Assembly (NCBI RefSeq): GCF_000308755.1
Contig: NZ_BAGF01000059.1
Coordinates: forward strand, 1-64,000
Reading direction: 5' to 3'
Length of the DNA: 64,000 nt
Source: Nocardia pneumoniae NBRC 100136
Lineage (GTDB): Bacteria > Actinomycetota > Actinomycetes > Mycobacteriales > Mycobacteriaceae
The notes beneath the pieces are model-generated. The model ran no database searches. It saw nothing but the letters and a program-made list of their open reading frames with translations, and had not been told where the DNA came from. The number at the start of each line of letters is the position of its first letter. Position 1 is the stretch's first letter. Both the position numbers and the translations under genes were made by a program. Shown one piece after another: positions 1 to 8,989 of this stretch.

Positions 1-36
1 TGGGGGTTGCACCCCCACAAAACACACAGCTCCACC

Positions 37-68
37 AAAAAGGCGAGCGCTCTCCGCGAGCACTCGCC
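37..68 (-). terminator. Rho-independent terminator of ssrA
   Basis: In the minus-strand sense an imperfect stem (GGCGAG and GCTC arms pairing across a 5-nt loop, with one internal mismatch) occupies 42-68. It is followed directly by five T residues (plus-strand A at 37-41). It begins 5 nt past the CCA end of ssrA, so it is the expected terminator of that RNA. Confidence 0.8.
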
Positions 69-73
69 TCCCT

Positions 74-444
74 TGGTGGAGCTGCCGGGAATCGAACCCG
101 GGTCCTCCGCCGCGTCTTCAGGGCTTCTCCGTGTGCAGTCCGCTGTGCCTCTACTCGGATCTCCGGGTCCCGCGAACAAGCCCGGATGACGATCCCAGTC
201 GCTGTTGGATGTCCCGTCCTACTCCGCGACCGAGCCGGACGGTGAGCCCTCTAGCTGATGCCGGCACCGGAGCCGAGGGCATGCCCCGGGCCGACAGAGA
301 CGCTCTGCTGATCAGGCAGCGAGAGCGTACTCGCGCTGATGAGAATCGGCGCTTAATTGGTTGCAACGACGCTTACGGTGGTCTCTTGCCTGCACCGACA
401 CGCTTCCCCTGAATCTACGTACGCAGTCGAAACCGTTCAGCCCC
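74..444 (-). ncRNA. ssrA: transfer-messenger RNA (tmRNA)
   Basis: The 3' end reads as an alanyl tRNA-like acceptor and T-arm (GGTTCGATTCC followed by CAGCTCCACCA, ending at 74). The 5' end starts GGGGCUGA at 444, the canonical bacterial tmRNA start. The internal reading frame runs from the GCC resume codon at 350 to TGA at 312 and encodes the tag ADSHQREYALAA, whose ALAA tail is the usual protease-recognition end. tmRNA rescues stalled ribosomes with SmpB, whose gene lies 3.2 kb away on the same strand. The length of about 371 nt is typical. The boundaries are inferred from the conserved ends; the 5' end is normally made by RNase P. Confidence 0.95.
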
Positions 445-900
445 GTACGCCCCGGCGCCTTGCCGGGCTGTTCATATTAACACCGCCGCAGCGCGGGATC
501 ATCCCGATAATCGGCGGTGGCCGAGGGGCGCGCTCGAGCCAGGTCAGCGGGGCGGATCGGCAGGCCGACGACGCAAGTCCGAGGGGGCCGATCCGGCAGC
601 GCCCGCCCGGCCCCGGCGGCGGGCGGCGCTGTCTCTGGGCCCGCGCACACCCGACGCCTCGACGACTTACGGCGCGCAGCAGTGCAGCGCCAGCGGGCCG
701 CGTTCCATGTTCCACACCCAGGTCGCCGCCCTGCGACGGCGGCGGGCCGCCCAGCTGAGCACCGCTGGGCCGCGCACACCCGGGGCTTCCCGGATGCTGG
801 TAGCCAATTCCGGTGGGCTGAAGCCGAACCCGACTTACACTGCACGAGCCGTACGATCGGCTCTGAGCAGCGGATCTCGATTTCAGACTAAGGAAACACT
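445..900. other. intergenic region between ssrA and a lipoprotein gene
   Basis: This divergent region of about 455 bp should carry the ssrA promoter (a TAATAT-like -10 near 474-479 in the minus sense) and the promoter of the lipoprotein operon. A small palindrome, GGGATCATCCC, lies at 495-505. No convincing coding sequence was seen: the reading frames here lack family features and overlap on both strands. Confidence 0.4.
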
Positions 901-2214
901 TTGGCAGTTCGCACCATTCGGGACAGGTTGCTGCGCCTGTCCGCCCTCGCCGTCATAGCCGGGCTCCTTCTGTCCGGCTGTTCGGCCATGCGAGACAGAT
1001 CGACCCGGGCCGTCGAGCCCGGTGTCACCTCGGACCCGTGCCCGAACGCGGTCGACTCCCGCAAGGGATGTATCTATCTCGGCGTGCTGTCCGACCTGAC
1101 GAGTGGGCCGTTCGCCGCGCTGGGCAAGGACATCCACAACGGTCAGCTGGCGTTCTGGAAGGCGGTGAACGAAGCGGGCGGGATCGCGGGCAAATACGAG
1201 GTGGATATCACCACCTACACCGAGGACACCGCCTACGACCTGCAGAAGCATGCCGAGGCGTATGAGCGAATCGAACCGCATGTGCTGGCCCTGTCGATGA
1301 GTCTGGGCACCGTGCAGACGCAAAGGGTGCTGTCAAAGATGGACGCGGCGAACATGGTCGCCATCGCAGGAACGCTCTGGTCGGGCTGGCAATTCGAGAA
1401 CAGCGACAAGGGTCTGCTCCTGGAATCCGGCTACTCGTACTGCTCCGAGGCGATCATCGCCTTGGACTGGATCGCGGAGCACCTGGCGAAGCCCGGCTCC
1501 CTCGCGACGGTCAGCTACCAGGGGGACTACGGCGGCGACTACTCCACCGGGGCGAAGAAGTGGGCCTCCGCCAACCGCGTCGACGTGGTGGCGCAGATCG
1601 AAACCGAGCCGAACACGCGGATCGGCAACCAGGACGCCGCGGTCGCCAAGATCCTGGCCGCCAAAGCCGATCTCGTGCTGCTGGCCACGGGTCCGGCGGA
1701 AGCGGGCGAGATCATGGGCAAGGCGGCGTTGGCCGGTTACCAGGGCCGGTTCCTCGGCTCGGGTCCGACCTGGAACGGGGGCCTGCTGAAAAGTCCTGCG
1801 GCGACGGCGATCACGGCGCGATACAACATGACCTCGCCGCTCGACGGCTGGGACGGCACCAGCGCGGGCGCCAAGAAAGCGCGGGCCTCGGCCACCCGGG
1901 AGCCGTCCACCTGGGGTTACAGCGCGGGCTGGATGTTCTCCTACCCGATGAAGGCGCTGCTGACCCGGGCGGTGGTCGAAGGCAAGCTGACCAGGAAGGG
2001 CGTCCGCCAATCGGTGCAGGGTCTGCGCGTCGACTATGAGGGCGCGATCCCCGAATACACTTACGGTGCACCCAAACCCGACCTTTCCCGGCAGCGGGCG
2101 GTCATCGAGGCGCCCGACCAGACAGCGCCGCTGGGCGCGAAGACTCTGGCGTCCGGATACCACGGCCCGACCCAGGACCGCATCACCCTGACCGAGCCCT
2201 GCGTCCAGCCGTAA
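901..2214 (+). CDS. ABC-type substrate-binding lipoprotein (branched-chain amino acid/LivK-like), copy 1
   Basis: A 437-residue protein with a TTG start preceded by AAGGAA. The N-terminus is a lipoprotein signal: basic residues, a hydrophobic core and the lipobox LLSGC with the acylated Cys at residue 27. The mature part has the look of Peripla_BP_6/LivK-type type-I periplasmic binding proteins (IYLGVLSDLTSGPFAALGKD near the start, NGGQLAFW-like segment, LVLLATGP before the C-lobe). It should be anchored outside the membrane and bind a small ligand. The next gene, 11 bp downstream, is a close paralogue. No permease or ATPase gene is adjacent, so the partner and ligand are unknown; a sensory or scavenging role is possible. 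Confidence 0.85.
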   Translation: MAVRTIRDRLLRLSALAVIAGLLLSGCSAMRDRSTRAVEPGVTSDPCPNAVDSRKGCIYLGVLSDLTSGPFAALGKDIHNGQLAFWKAVNEAGGIAGKYEVDITTYTEDTAYDLQKHAEAYERIEPHVLALSMSLGTVQTQRVLSKMDAANMVAIAGTLWSGWQFENSDKGLLLESGYSYCSEAIIALDWIAEHLAKPGSLATVSYQGDYGGDYSTGAKKWASANRVDVVAQIETEPNTRIGNQDAAVAKILAAKADLVLLATGPAEAGEIMGKAALAGYQGRFLGSGPTWNGGLLKSPAATAITARYNMTSPLDGWDGTSAGAKKARASATREPSTWGYSAGWMFSYPMKALLTRAVVEGKLTRKGVRQSVQGLRVDYEGAIPEYTYGAPKPDLSRQRAVIEAPDQTAPLGAKTLASGYHGPTQDRITLTEPCVQP

Positions 2215-2225
2215 GCGAGCAAGAC

Positions 2226-3524
2226 ATGCGTTTCCACAGCACTTTCCGTCGCCTTTTTCGCCTGGTGGCCGCGCCGCTCACGATCGCACTCGTGCTGACC
2301 GGCGCCTGCTCCACCTCCTCGCCCGCGGCGACGCCCGGAGTCACCCGTGAGCCCTGTCCGCGCGCGCTGGACCGCGCCAAGGGCTGCATCTACCTCGGCG
2401 TCCTGTCGGACCTGAACAACGGCCCCTTCGCCCCGCTCGGCAAGTCCCTGCAGGATGGGCAACTGGCCTTCTGGAACGAGGTGAACAAGCAGGGCGGGAT
2501 CGGCGGCTACGAGATCGACATCGCGACCTACACCCGCGACACCGCCTACGACCCGCGCAGACACGTCACCGAGTTCGAGAACGTGGCGCCGCACGTCCTG
2601 GCGCTGGCGATGAGCTTCGGTACCGCGCAGACGCTCGCGGTCCTACACGAGATGGACGAGGCGGACCTGGTGACCGGCGCGGGCACCCTCTGGTCGGGCT
2701 GGCAGTATCGCTCCACCGACCGGGATCTGGTGCTGGACGACGGCTATTCCTACTGCACCGAAGCCGTGCTGGGCCTGGACTGGTTCGCGGAGAATCACTA
2801 TCAGCCGCGCACGCTCGGCGTCGTCGCCTATCGCGGCAACTACGGCGGTGATTACGCCAGCGGCGCGCTCAAATGGGCCCTGGACAACGGGGCGAGGATC
2901 AGCTCGCGCATCGACACCGGACCCAATGCCGAAGTCGGCAACCAGGATTACCCGGTCGCCGAGATCATGGCGAACCCGCCCGATCTGGTTCTCTTGGCCA
3001 CCGGCCCGGCCGAAAGCGCCGAAATCATCGGCAAACTCGCGAGGTCGGGCTACACCGGCCGGTTCCTCGGGTCCACCCCGACCTGGAACAGCGCGCTGCT
3101 CAAGACACCGGCCGCCCCCGCGCTCATGTCGCTGTACAACTACACCTCGCCGTTCGACGGCTGGGACGGCGTCAGCGCCGGAGCCCAGCGCGCCAGGAAC
3201 GCCGCGACGAGCGAACCGACCAATTTCGGCTACAACTTGGGCTTCGCCATCTCGTATCCGATGAAGGCGGTGCTGACCAAGGCCGCGGAGACCGGCCGCC
3301 TGGACCGCGCGACCGTCCGCAAGGCCGTCGCCGGGCTGACCGTGGATTCCGAGGGGATGGCGGCGCCGCAGGTCTACGGGCGTGAGGAGCCCGACGTGGC
3401 GGCACAGCGGGCGGTGATCAATGTGCCCGATCCGACCACGTCGCTGGGTTCACGGACCGTGGTCGCCGATTACCGCAGTCCCACCCTCGAGCGGATCTCG
3501 ATGCACGAACCCTGCACGAGGTGA
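2226..3524 (+). CDS. ABC-type substrate-binding lipoprotein, copy 2
   Basis: A 432-residue paralogue of the preceding gene, sharing long blocks such as GCIYLGVLSDL, DTAYDPRRH versus DTAYDLQKH, GTLWSGWQ, GNYGGDY and TSPFDGWDG. It has its own lipoprotein signal (basic start, hydrophobic core, TGAC with Cys28) and starts with ATG 11 bp after the first gene, so the two are probably co-transcribed. It is a LivK-like binding protein expected on the outer face of the cytoplasmic membrane. The divergence between copies is large enough to suggest an old duplication with possible specialisation. As for copy 1, transporter partners are not encoded nearby. Confidence 0.85.
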   Translation: MRFHSTFRRLFRLVAAPLTIALVLTGACSTSSPAATPGVTREPCPRALDRAKGCIYLGVLSDLNNGPFAPLGKSLQDGQLAFWNEVNKQGGIGGYEIDIATYTRDTAYDPRRHVTEFENVAPHVLALAMSFGTAQTLAVLHEMDEADLVTGAGTLWSGWQYRSTDRDLVLDDGYSYCTEAVLGLDWFAENHYQPRTLGVVAYRGNYGGDYASGALKWALDNGARISSRIDTGPNAEVGNQDYPVAEIMANPPDLVLLATGPAESAEIIGKLARSGYTGRFLGSTPTWNSALLKTPAAPALMSLYNYTSPFDGWDGVSAGAQRARNAATSEPTNFGYNLGFAISYPMKAVLTKAAETGRLDRATVRKAVAGLTVDSEGMAAPQVYGREEPDVAAQRAVINVPDPTTSLGSRTVVADYRSPTLERISMHEPCTR

Positions 3525-3552
3525 TCCGCCGAACGGCCGGGTGACAGCGGGT

Positions 3553-3574
3553 GGCGGGCAGTCCAGTGCCCGCC
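3553..3574. terminator. bidirectional hairpin between lipoprotein operon and smpB
   Basis: GGCGGGCA at 3553-3560 pairs perfectly with TGCCCGCC at 3567-3574 across a 6-nt loop. It lies between two convergent genes. There is no clear T-run, which is common for high-GC actinobacterial terminators. Confidence 0.5.
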
Positions 3575-3617
3575 GCGCCGCCCTGCTCACCCGGCTGACC
3601 GCGCTTTCAGGAGGCGG

Positions 3618-4091
3618 TCAGCGCATGCCTTTCACCCGGCGTCCCAGTTCACGGGTGACCTCTCGCTCCGCGGTCCGCCTGGCCAGGTCCTGGCGCTTGT
3701 CGTAGTCCTGCTTGCCCTTGGCGAGGGCCAGCTCGACCTTGACCTTGCCGTCGGAGAAGTACATCGACAGCGGAACCAGCGTCTGGTTGCCCTCGCGCGA
3801 CTTGCCGACCAACCGCTCGATCTCACGCTTGTGCAGCAGCAGCTTGCGCACCCGCCGCGGCGAGTGGTTGGTCCAGGTACCGTGGCTGAACTCGGGGATG
3901 TGCAGCCCACGCAGCCACACCTCGCCGTTGTCCACCGTCGCGAAGGCGTCCACGAGGGATGCCTTGCCCTCGCGCAGGCTCTTCACCTCGGTGCCGACCA
4001 GCGCGATCCCGGCCTCGTAGGTGTCCAGGATCGTGTAGTTGTGCCGCGCCCGGCGGTTGGTCGCGATGACCTTGCGCCCCTTCTCCTTCAT
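3618..4091 (-). CDS. smpB: SsrA-binding protein SmpB
   Basis: A 157-residue protein beginning MKEKGRKVIATNRRARHNY, the standard SmpB start. It contains GTEVKSLREGKASLVDAF, HIPEFSHGTW and the basic tail LARRTAEREVTRELGRRVKG that enters the ribosomal decoding site. It binds tmRNA and is required for trans-translation. The ATG at 4091 is chosen because it matches family N-termini, although the frame stays open further upstream. Its RNA partner ssrA lies downstream on the same strand. In mycobacteria smpB normally follows ftsX; here ftsX is 12 kb away in the other orientation. Confidence 0.97.
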   Translation of the reverse strand: MKEKGRKVIATNRRARHNYTILDTYEAGIALVGTEVKSLREGKASLVDAFATVDNGEVWLRGLHIPEFSHGTWTNHSPRRVRKLLLHKREIERLVGKSREGNQTLVPLSMYFSDGKVKVELALAKGKQDYDKRQDLARRTAEREVTRELGRRVKGMR

Positions 4092-4147
4092 AACGGTCAA
4101 CTCTAAGTGACCCGGCAACCGGTTTATTCCCGCAGGTCGCGGACGCG

Positions 4148-4390
4148 CTAGTGGCCGTGGCCCAGCACGATGTAGAGCGCGAGGACAGCGACGAACGCGA
4201 CGAGCAGCACCACCGTCGACATCCGCGGGATGCCGGGCCGGTCCGGCGGCGGGCGATGCCGCAGCCACACGCCGTCCACCGCCGGGTCGATCCTGTTGCG
4301 GACGTTCGGCGGCGCGTCCGGGGAATCGCCACCCGACGACCCAGAGGAAAGGTCGCCGACCTCATCGCTGGAACCCTCATCCGGTGCCAT
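4148..4390 (-). CDS. small membrane protein, C-terminal single-pass
   Basis: An 80-residue protein of unknown function, counted from ATG 4390. The first 55 residues are hydrophilic, rich in Ser, Asp and Pro. The last 22 form one membrane helix (VVLLVAFVAVLALYIVL) ending in GHGH. This architecture suggests a tail-anchored inner-membrane protein. It sits 56 bp upstream of smpB on the same strand and may share its transcript. No recognised domain was seen. Confidence 0.6.
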   Translation of the reverse strand: MAPDEGSSDEVGDLSSGSSGGDSPDAPPNVRNRIDPAVDGVWLRHRPPPDRPGIPRMSTVVLLVAFVAVLALYIVLGHGH

Positions 4391-4457
4391 AGGCAGCACG
4401 GTAGCCGCCGCGACGGTGGCACGCCGCAATTCCCGCGCCGCGCAACACACTTGGAAC

Positions 4458-5537
4458 TCAGGCCAGGCGGCGCCGGAAGGCCTCGGAGGAAGCGCCCGAT
4501 GCCGGGTCCACGGTATGGACGCGCAGATCGACGGCGTCCGGGGCCAGCTCGAGGACCATGAAACCCAGCTCGTGGAAGTTCTCGTACAGTGCGCTGTGGC
4601 CCGCGTTCGGGGCGATGCGCGGCTCGGCGCCGACCGTCTTGGCGGCGGCGCCGGACACGATCTGCCGGGTGCCCTTCGATGCCACGGTCGGTTCCAGCAC
4701 CTGCAGGGAATGGTCGTGCCCGGAGAGAATGAACTGACACCTGCCGGTCACGTGGTCCTCGATGAAGCGCTTCACGTGCACGCCGTTGATCGGCTCGATG
4801 GGCAGGCCCTCGTAGCAGCCCGCGCTGCCATGCGGCCCGTTGTTCAGGTACGGGTGGTGGGTGCAGACGATCTTCCAGGTCGCGGGCGAGTCGGTGAGGG
4901 CGCGGTCGAGCCAGTCGCGCTGCTCGTTCATGAACTGGCCGTCGACCGCCCAATAGGGTGAGAAGACCGGCGGCACGTAGGCGGCCAGCGGATTGAGGTC
5001 GAGCACGAAGAACTCGACCACGGGATCGCGCTCGGGAATCCGCACCGAGTAGTAGCGGCTCGGCATCCACCAGCGCCGTGAGGTGGCGTGGTACTCCACC
5101 TCGAGGTTGCCGCGCAGCAGCCACCCGCCGTCACCACCGAGGACGGAACTGTTGTCGTGGTTGCCGAGCACCATCAGCCAGGGGAAATCCAGTCCAGCAT
5201 TAGGGTTTTCGAACTTGTCGGCGAACTGCGCATCGGCCGCGCCGCCAGGGCCGTGCTCATAGATGTTGTCGCCGAGCCCCAGTGCCAGCGAAAACGGTTC
5301 GTGGCTGTGGAAGGCGCGCATCGCGTCGGCGACCGCCCACTGAGTCCGGGTTCCCGTACCGGCATCGCCGGTGACCAGCACTCGCACCCGGCGGTCGGCC
5401 GGGAAGGGGAACTTGATGACGCCGTCGGCGACCGGTACGGCTCGCGCGGGTGTGCGGCCGACGAGCGTCGCGCCCGCCGCGAGACTCGCCGCACCGACGA
5501 GGAACCCGCGCCGCCCGATCGTGTCACTGTTGCTCAC
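4458..5537 (-). CDS. Tat-exported metallophosphoesterase (purple acid phosphatase-like)
   Basis: A 359-residue protein. The N-terminus has a twin-arginine signal (IGRRGFLVGAASLAAG with RR at residues 9-10, then an Ala-rich segment ending near ARA), so the folded enzyme is exported. Metal-binding motifs of calcineurin-like phosphoesterases follow in order: TGDAG, GLGDNIYE, GNHD, CTHHPY and SGHDHS. These ligate a di-metal centre that hydrolyses phosphate esters. GTG at 5537 is preferred because GGAGG lies 6 nt before it; another GTG lies 12 nt upstream. The gene is 76 bp downstream of recQ on the same strand. The substrate is unknown. Confidence 0.85.
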   Translation of the reverse strand: MSNSDTIGRRGFLVGAASLAAGATLVGRTPARAVPVADGVIKFPFPADRRVRVLVTGDAGTGTRTQWAVADAMRAFHSHEPFSLALGLGDNIYEHGPGGAADAQFADKFENPNAGLDFPWLMVLGNHDNSSVLGGDGGWLLRGNLEVEYHATSRRWWMPSRYYSVRIPERDPVVEFFVLDLNPLAAYVPPVFSPYWAVDGQFMNEQRDWLDRALTDSPATWKIVCTHHPYLNNGPHGSAGCYEGLPIEPINGVHVKRFIEDHVTGRCQFILSGHDHSLQVLEPTVASKGTRQIVSGAAAKTVGAEPRIAPNAGHSALYENFHELGFMVLELAPDAVDLRVHTVDPASGASSEAFRRRLA

Positions 5538-5613
5538 GCTGTCCTCCACAGTGTTTCGCGCCCCCGTCGGGCGACCATCCTCGCCTATTCGTCAACTGTG
5601 CGCCGGACGCGGC

Positions 5614-7497
5614 TCACGCCTCGGCGAGTACTTCGAGCACCTGCTCGCCATACTTCGCGAGTTTGTTCTCGCCGACACCGCTGACCTTGCCGAGTTCGGC
5701 CAAGTTCGCGGGCTTGCGTGCCGCGATCTCACGCAGGGTGGCGTCATGGAAGACGACGTAGGCGGGGAACCCCTGTTCCTTGGCGGTGGCCGCGCGCCAT
5801 TCGCGCAGCTTCTCGAACAGCGGCAGGTCGGCGGGAGCCATTTCGGCGGCGACCGGCTTCGCGGTCTTCGCTGCGCGGGCGGGCTTGGCCACCCGCTCGG
5901 GTTCCCTGCGCAGCAGGACCTGGCGTCCGTCGAACAGCACCTCGCTGCTGGCCTCGGTGAGCGTCAGCACTCCGTAGTCGCCGTGCACGGCCAGCAGGCC
6001 GCGGGCGAGCAATTGCCGGACCACGCCGCGCCATTCGGTGTCGCGCAGGTCGGTGCCGACACCGAAAACCTTCAGCTCGTGATGGTCGTACTGGAGCACC
6101 TTTGGGTTCTTCTTGCCGAGCAGGATGTCCACGATGTGGCCGGCACCGAAGCTCTGGCCGCGTTCACGCTCGAGCCGCAGCACCGCCGACAGCAGTTTTT
6201 GCGCGGCCACCGTGCCGTCCCAGGATTGCGGCGGAGACAGGCAGGTATCGCAGTTTCCGCAGGGCAGGCCGGGTTCACCGAAGTAGGCCAGCAGCTGGGT
6301 GCGGCGGCAGCTCACCGTCTCGCACAAGGCCAGCATCGCGTCCAGGTGCAGTTGGAGCTGGCGGCGGTGTGCGGCGTCGCCCTCGGAGGCGTCGATCAGT
6401 TTGCGCTGCTGCACGACGTCGCTGAGTCCGTACACCATCCACGCGGTCGACGGCAGCCCGTCCCGGCCCGCGCGACCGGTCTCCTGGTAGTAGCCCTCGA
6501 CCGACTTGGGCAGGTCGAGGTGAGCCACGAACCGTACGTCGGGCTTGTCGATGCCCATGCCGAAAGCGATGGTCGCCACGACGACCAAGCCGTCTTCGCG
6601 CAGGAACCGCGACTGGTTCGTCGCGCGGGTGCGATGGTCCAGGCCCGCGTGGTACGGCACCGCGGTGATGCCGTTCTCGGTGAGGAAGGCAGCGGTCTTC
6701 TCCACCGAGTTGCGCGAGAGGCAGTAGACGATGCCCGCGTCGCCCTGATGCTCGGTGCGGATGAATTCCAGCAGCTGGCGCTCGGGGCGGTTCTTCGGCT
6801 CGATCCGGTACTGGATGTTGGGCCGGTCGAAGCTGGACACGAAGCGGCGGGCCGCGCCGAGGTCGAGGCGCTGGATGATCTCGTCCCGCGTCTTCTCGGT
6901 GGCGGTCGCGGTGAGCGCGATCCGGGGCACGTCCGGCCACCGCTCGTGCAGCATGGACAGGCCGAGGTAATCGGGGCGGAAGTCGTGGCCCCACTGGGAG
7001 ACGCAGTGCGCCTCGTCGATGGCGAACAGCGCGACCTTGCCCCGATCCAGCAGTTGTGCGGTGGATTCCAGGCGCAATCGCTCCGGCGCCAGATACAGCA
7101 GGTCGAGTTCGCCCGCGACGAATTGCGCCTCCACCATGCGACGCTCGTCGGGGTACTGAGTGGAGTTGAGGAAGCCCGCACGCACGCCCAGAGCGCTGAG
7201 CGCGTCCACCTGGTCCTGCATGAGCGCGATCAACGGCGAGATCACCACGCCGACGCCGGGGCGTACCAGGGCGGGCACCTGATAGCACAGTGACTTGCCG
7301 CCGCCGGTCGGCATGAGCACCAGCGCGTCACCGCCTGCGATCACGTGCTCCACGATCGAGCGCTGGTCGCCGCGGAAGCTCTCGTAACCGAAGACCCGGC
7401 GTAGAACCTGATGCGCCGCAACGGATCCCGCGTCCGCAACGGACGCGTCGTCGATCGCTACAGCCGCGAAATCATCGGGGGAAGTCACCCGGCCCAT
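5614..7497 (-). CDS. recQ: ATP-dependent DNA helicase RecQ
   Basis: A 627-residue superfamily-2 helicase. Walker A is MPTGGGKS (about residues 63-69) and the DEAH box is IDEAHCVSQWGHDFRPDY (about 160-177); the C-terminal helicase motifs include GMGIDKPDVRFVAH and ETGRAGRDG. The zinc-binding cysteines of the RQC region are at CETVSCR and CGNCDTC, and an HRDC domain forms the last 80 residues. It is a full-length RecQ, acting in recombination and repair of stalled forks. ATG 7497 is chosen because upstream residues look non-coding, but a GTG a few codons later is also possible. Confidence 0.93.
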   Translation of the reverse strand: MGRVTSPDDFAAVAIDDASVADAGSVAAHQVLRRVFGYESFRGDQRSIVEHVIAGGDALVLMPTGGGKSLCYQVPALVRPGVGVVISPLIALMQDQVDALSALGVRAGFLNSTQYPDERRMVEAQFVAGELDLLYLAPERLRLESTAQLLDRGKVALFAIDEAHCVSQWGHDFRPDYLGLSMLHERWPDVPRIALTATATEKTRDEIIQRLDLGAARRFVSSFDRPNIQYRIEPKNRPERQLLEFIRTEHQGDAGIVYCLSRNSVEKTAAFLTENGITAVPYHAGLDHRTRATNQSRFLREDGLVVVATIAFGMGIDKPDVRFVAHLDLPKSVEGYYQETGRAGRDGLPSTAWMVYGLSDVVQQRKLIDASEGDAAHRRQLQLHLDAMLALCETVSCRRTQLLAYFGEPGLPCGNCDTCLSPPQSWDGTVAAQKLLSAVLRLERERGQSFGAGHIVDILLGKKNPKVLQYDHHELKVFGVGTDLRDTEWRGVVRQLLARGLLAVHGDYGVLTLTEASSEVLFDGRQVLLRREPERVAKPARAAKTAKPVAAEMAPADLPLFEKLREWRAATAKEQGFPAYVVFHDATLREIAARKPANLAELGKVSGVGENKLAKYGEQVLEVLAEA

Positions 7498-7685
7498 CCT
7501 ACGAGCGCTCGGCCCCGGCGGTATCGGCACGGTTCGGCGTTCACCCTGGTCGACCGCCGAGTTCCACACATGGGGACAACTGAATTCGGCTTACCCCGAC
7601 GCGACCCGCTGACGTGCGCATTTCCCGCACCGGCGGGAAATCGCCGACCCTCCCCGGCCCCTCCGGCGCTGTTATGTTGTCGCTC

Positions 7686-8654
7686 ATGGCAACAGGGATT
7701 GGAAACCGGGCGCGAGCGGCACTGCTCACCGCCGCCGTCGTCGCCGGAGTCGCCGCCGCGATGCCGACAGCGCAGGCGGAGACGTTTCCCGCGATGTGTT
7801 CCGACGGGTGGGAAGCCACCACTGTGGTCGAGGGTGTCGGCAATCTGGAGAACCTCGATGCCGACGGGCACGGCGGCTTCTACGTCACCGGGCTCATGGA
7901 CGGGTACCTTGCGCACGTCGACCGCACCGGGCGCATGGAGAAGCTGGTCACCGATCTGCACCGGCCCGCGGGCGTGCGCGTAGCGGGGCGGTACGTCTAC
8001 TTCCTCACCGGTGACGGACTCAGCGAGCCGCCGGGCACACTGCAGCGGTACGACATCGAATCCGGCACGGTGAGCGTCCTGCTGACCGGGCTGAACGGCC
8101 CGAACGGTCTGCTGTTGCTGCCCGACGGCAGCCTGCTGTTCACCACCATCGGGCTTGCCGGTTCCAATGGAATCTCGCGCTACTGGCCCGAGACGAACGA
8201 GTACGAGCGGGACTGGTCCAGCCTGCCCCCGTCCAACGGCATCGCGCTGGCCGCCGATGGCAAGTCGGTCTACGTCGACACCATGACGCTGCAGATCCTC
8301 CGCGTTCCGCTGGACGATCCCGCCCACCCCGGTCCCGTCTCGGGCATTCCGGAACTGGTCGCACTGCCCGACGATATGGAGGCCACCCGCGCGGGCGCGC
8401 TCTTCGTCGCCGATCACATTCTCGGCGCCGTCTACCGAGTGGACACCGCCACCGGCGCCACCTGCGCGATCATCACCGGTCTGATCAAACCCGGCCCGTT
8501 CCGCAATCCGCCCGACGGCGCCACATCGGTGCGCATCGACCAGGACGGGGACTCCTGGGCGTTGTTCGTCACCAGCATGGACGGCACCCTGCGTCGCCTG
8601 CGGCCACCAACCGGTGTCGATCTCACCCCGGCGACACAACGCCGGGCTGAATAG
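7686..8654 (+). CDS. secreted beta-propeller protein, SMP-30/gluconolactonase-like
   Basis: A 322-residue protein with a Sec signal peptide (RARAALLTAAVVAGVAAAM, cleavage after AQA). The mature part has repeated blade-like segments (GLNGPNGLLLLPDGSLLFTT, PSNGIALAADGKSVYVDT, DDMEATRAGALFVADHI) typical of the SMP-30/NHL-type six-bladed propeller. It is probably an extracytoplasmic lactonase or binding protein; the substrate is not evident. ATG 7686 is used; an in-frame ATG 12 nt upstream is an alternative. The stop codon is immediately followed by a tandem DNA repeat array. Confidence 0.7.
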   Translation: MATGIGNRARAALLTAAVVAGVAAAMPTAQAETFPAMCSDGWEATTVVEGVGNLENLDADGHGGFYVTGLMDGYLAHVDRTGRMEKLVTDLHRPAGVRVAGRYVYFLTGDGLSEPPGTLQRYDIESGTVSVLLTGLNGPNGLLLLPDGSLLFTTIGLAGSNGISRYWPETNEYERDWSSLPPSNGIALAADGKSVYVDTMTLQILRVPLDDPAHPGPVSGIPELVALPDDMEATRAGALFVADHILGAVYRVDTATGATCAIITGLIKPGPFRNPPDGATSVRIDQDGDSWALFVTSMDGTLRRLRPPTGVDLTPATQRRAE

Positions 8655-8870
8655 GCGTACCTCCGCGCCTTCGCTCGGGCCATGTGCTCTTTGCGTACCT
8701 CCGGGCCTTCGCTCCGGCCATGCGCATCTGCGCACCTCCGCACCTCCGCTCCGGCCATGGCTCTTTGCGTACCTCCGGGCCTCCGCTCCGGCCATGCGCT
8801 TTCTGCGTACCTCCACGCCTTCGCTCCGGCCATACGCGTTCTGTGTACCTCCGCGCCTTCGCGACCCTCG
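8655..8870. repeat. tandem repeat array, 37-38 bp unit, about 5.7 copies
   Basis: Units start at 8655, 8693, 8730, 8767, 8805 and 8843, each beginning GCGTACCTCCG or a close variant. They continue with a CCTTCGCTCCGGCCATGCG-type core and a short T-rich tail (CTTT, GTTC). The array begins on the base after the stop codon of the beta-propeller gene and lies between convergent genes. No unique spacers separate the units, so it is not a CRISPR. Open frames across it are artefacts of the repeat. Confidence 0.9.
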
Positions 8871-8989
8871 TACCCGTCGTACGACCCGGACTGCCGCCAA
8901 GGACAGCTGTTTTGGGCGCAGCCGTTGCGCGGACCGCGGGAGCGGGCCGAAGCCGAACAGCGGGAAGCGGCGCTGTTCGGGCACGACGG

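Noticed and set aside
445..900. several overlapping ORFs of 80-130 codons
   Set aside because: All frames on both strands are open because of high GC; none has a ribosome site or a recognisable domain.
3823..5124. 433-codon minus-strand frame across smpB and the phosphoesterase
   Set aside because: Out-of-frame shadow; both genes have better frames with known motifs.
8655..8870. CRISPR array
   Set aside because: Units are directly joined with no unique spacers and no cas genes are near; it is a simple tandem repeat.
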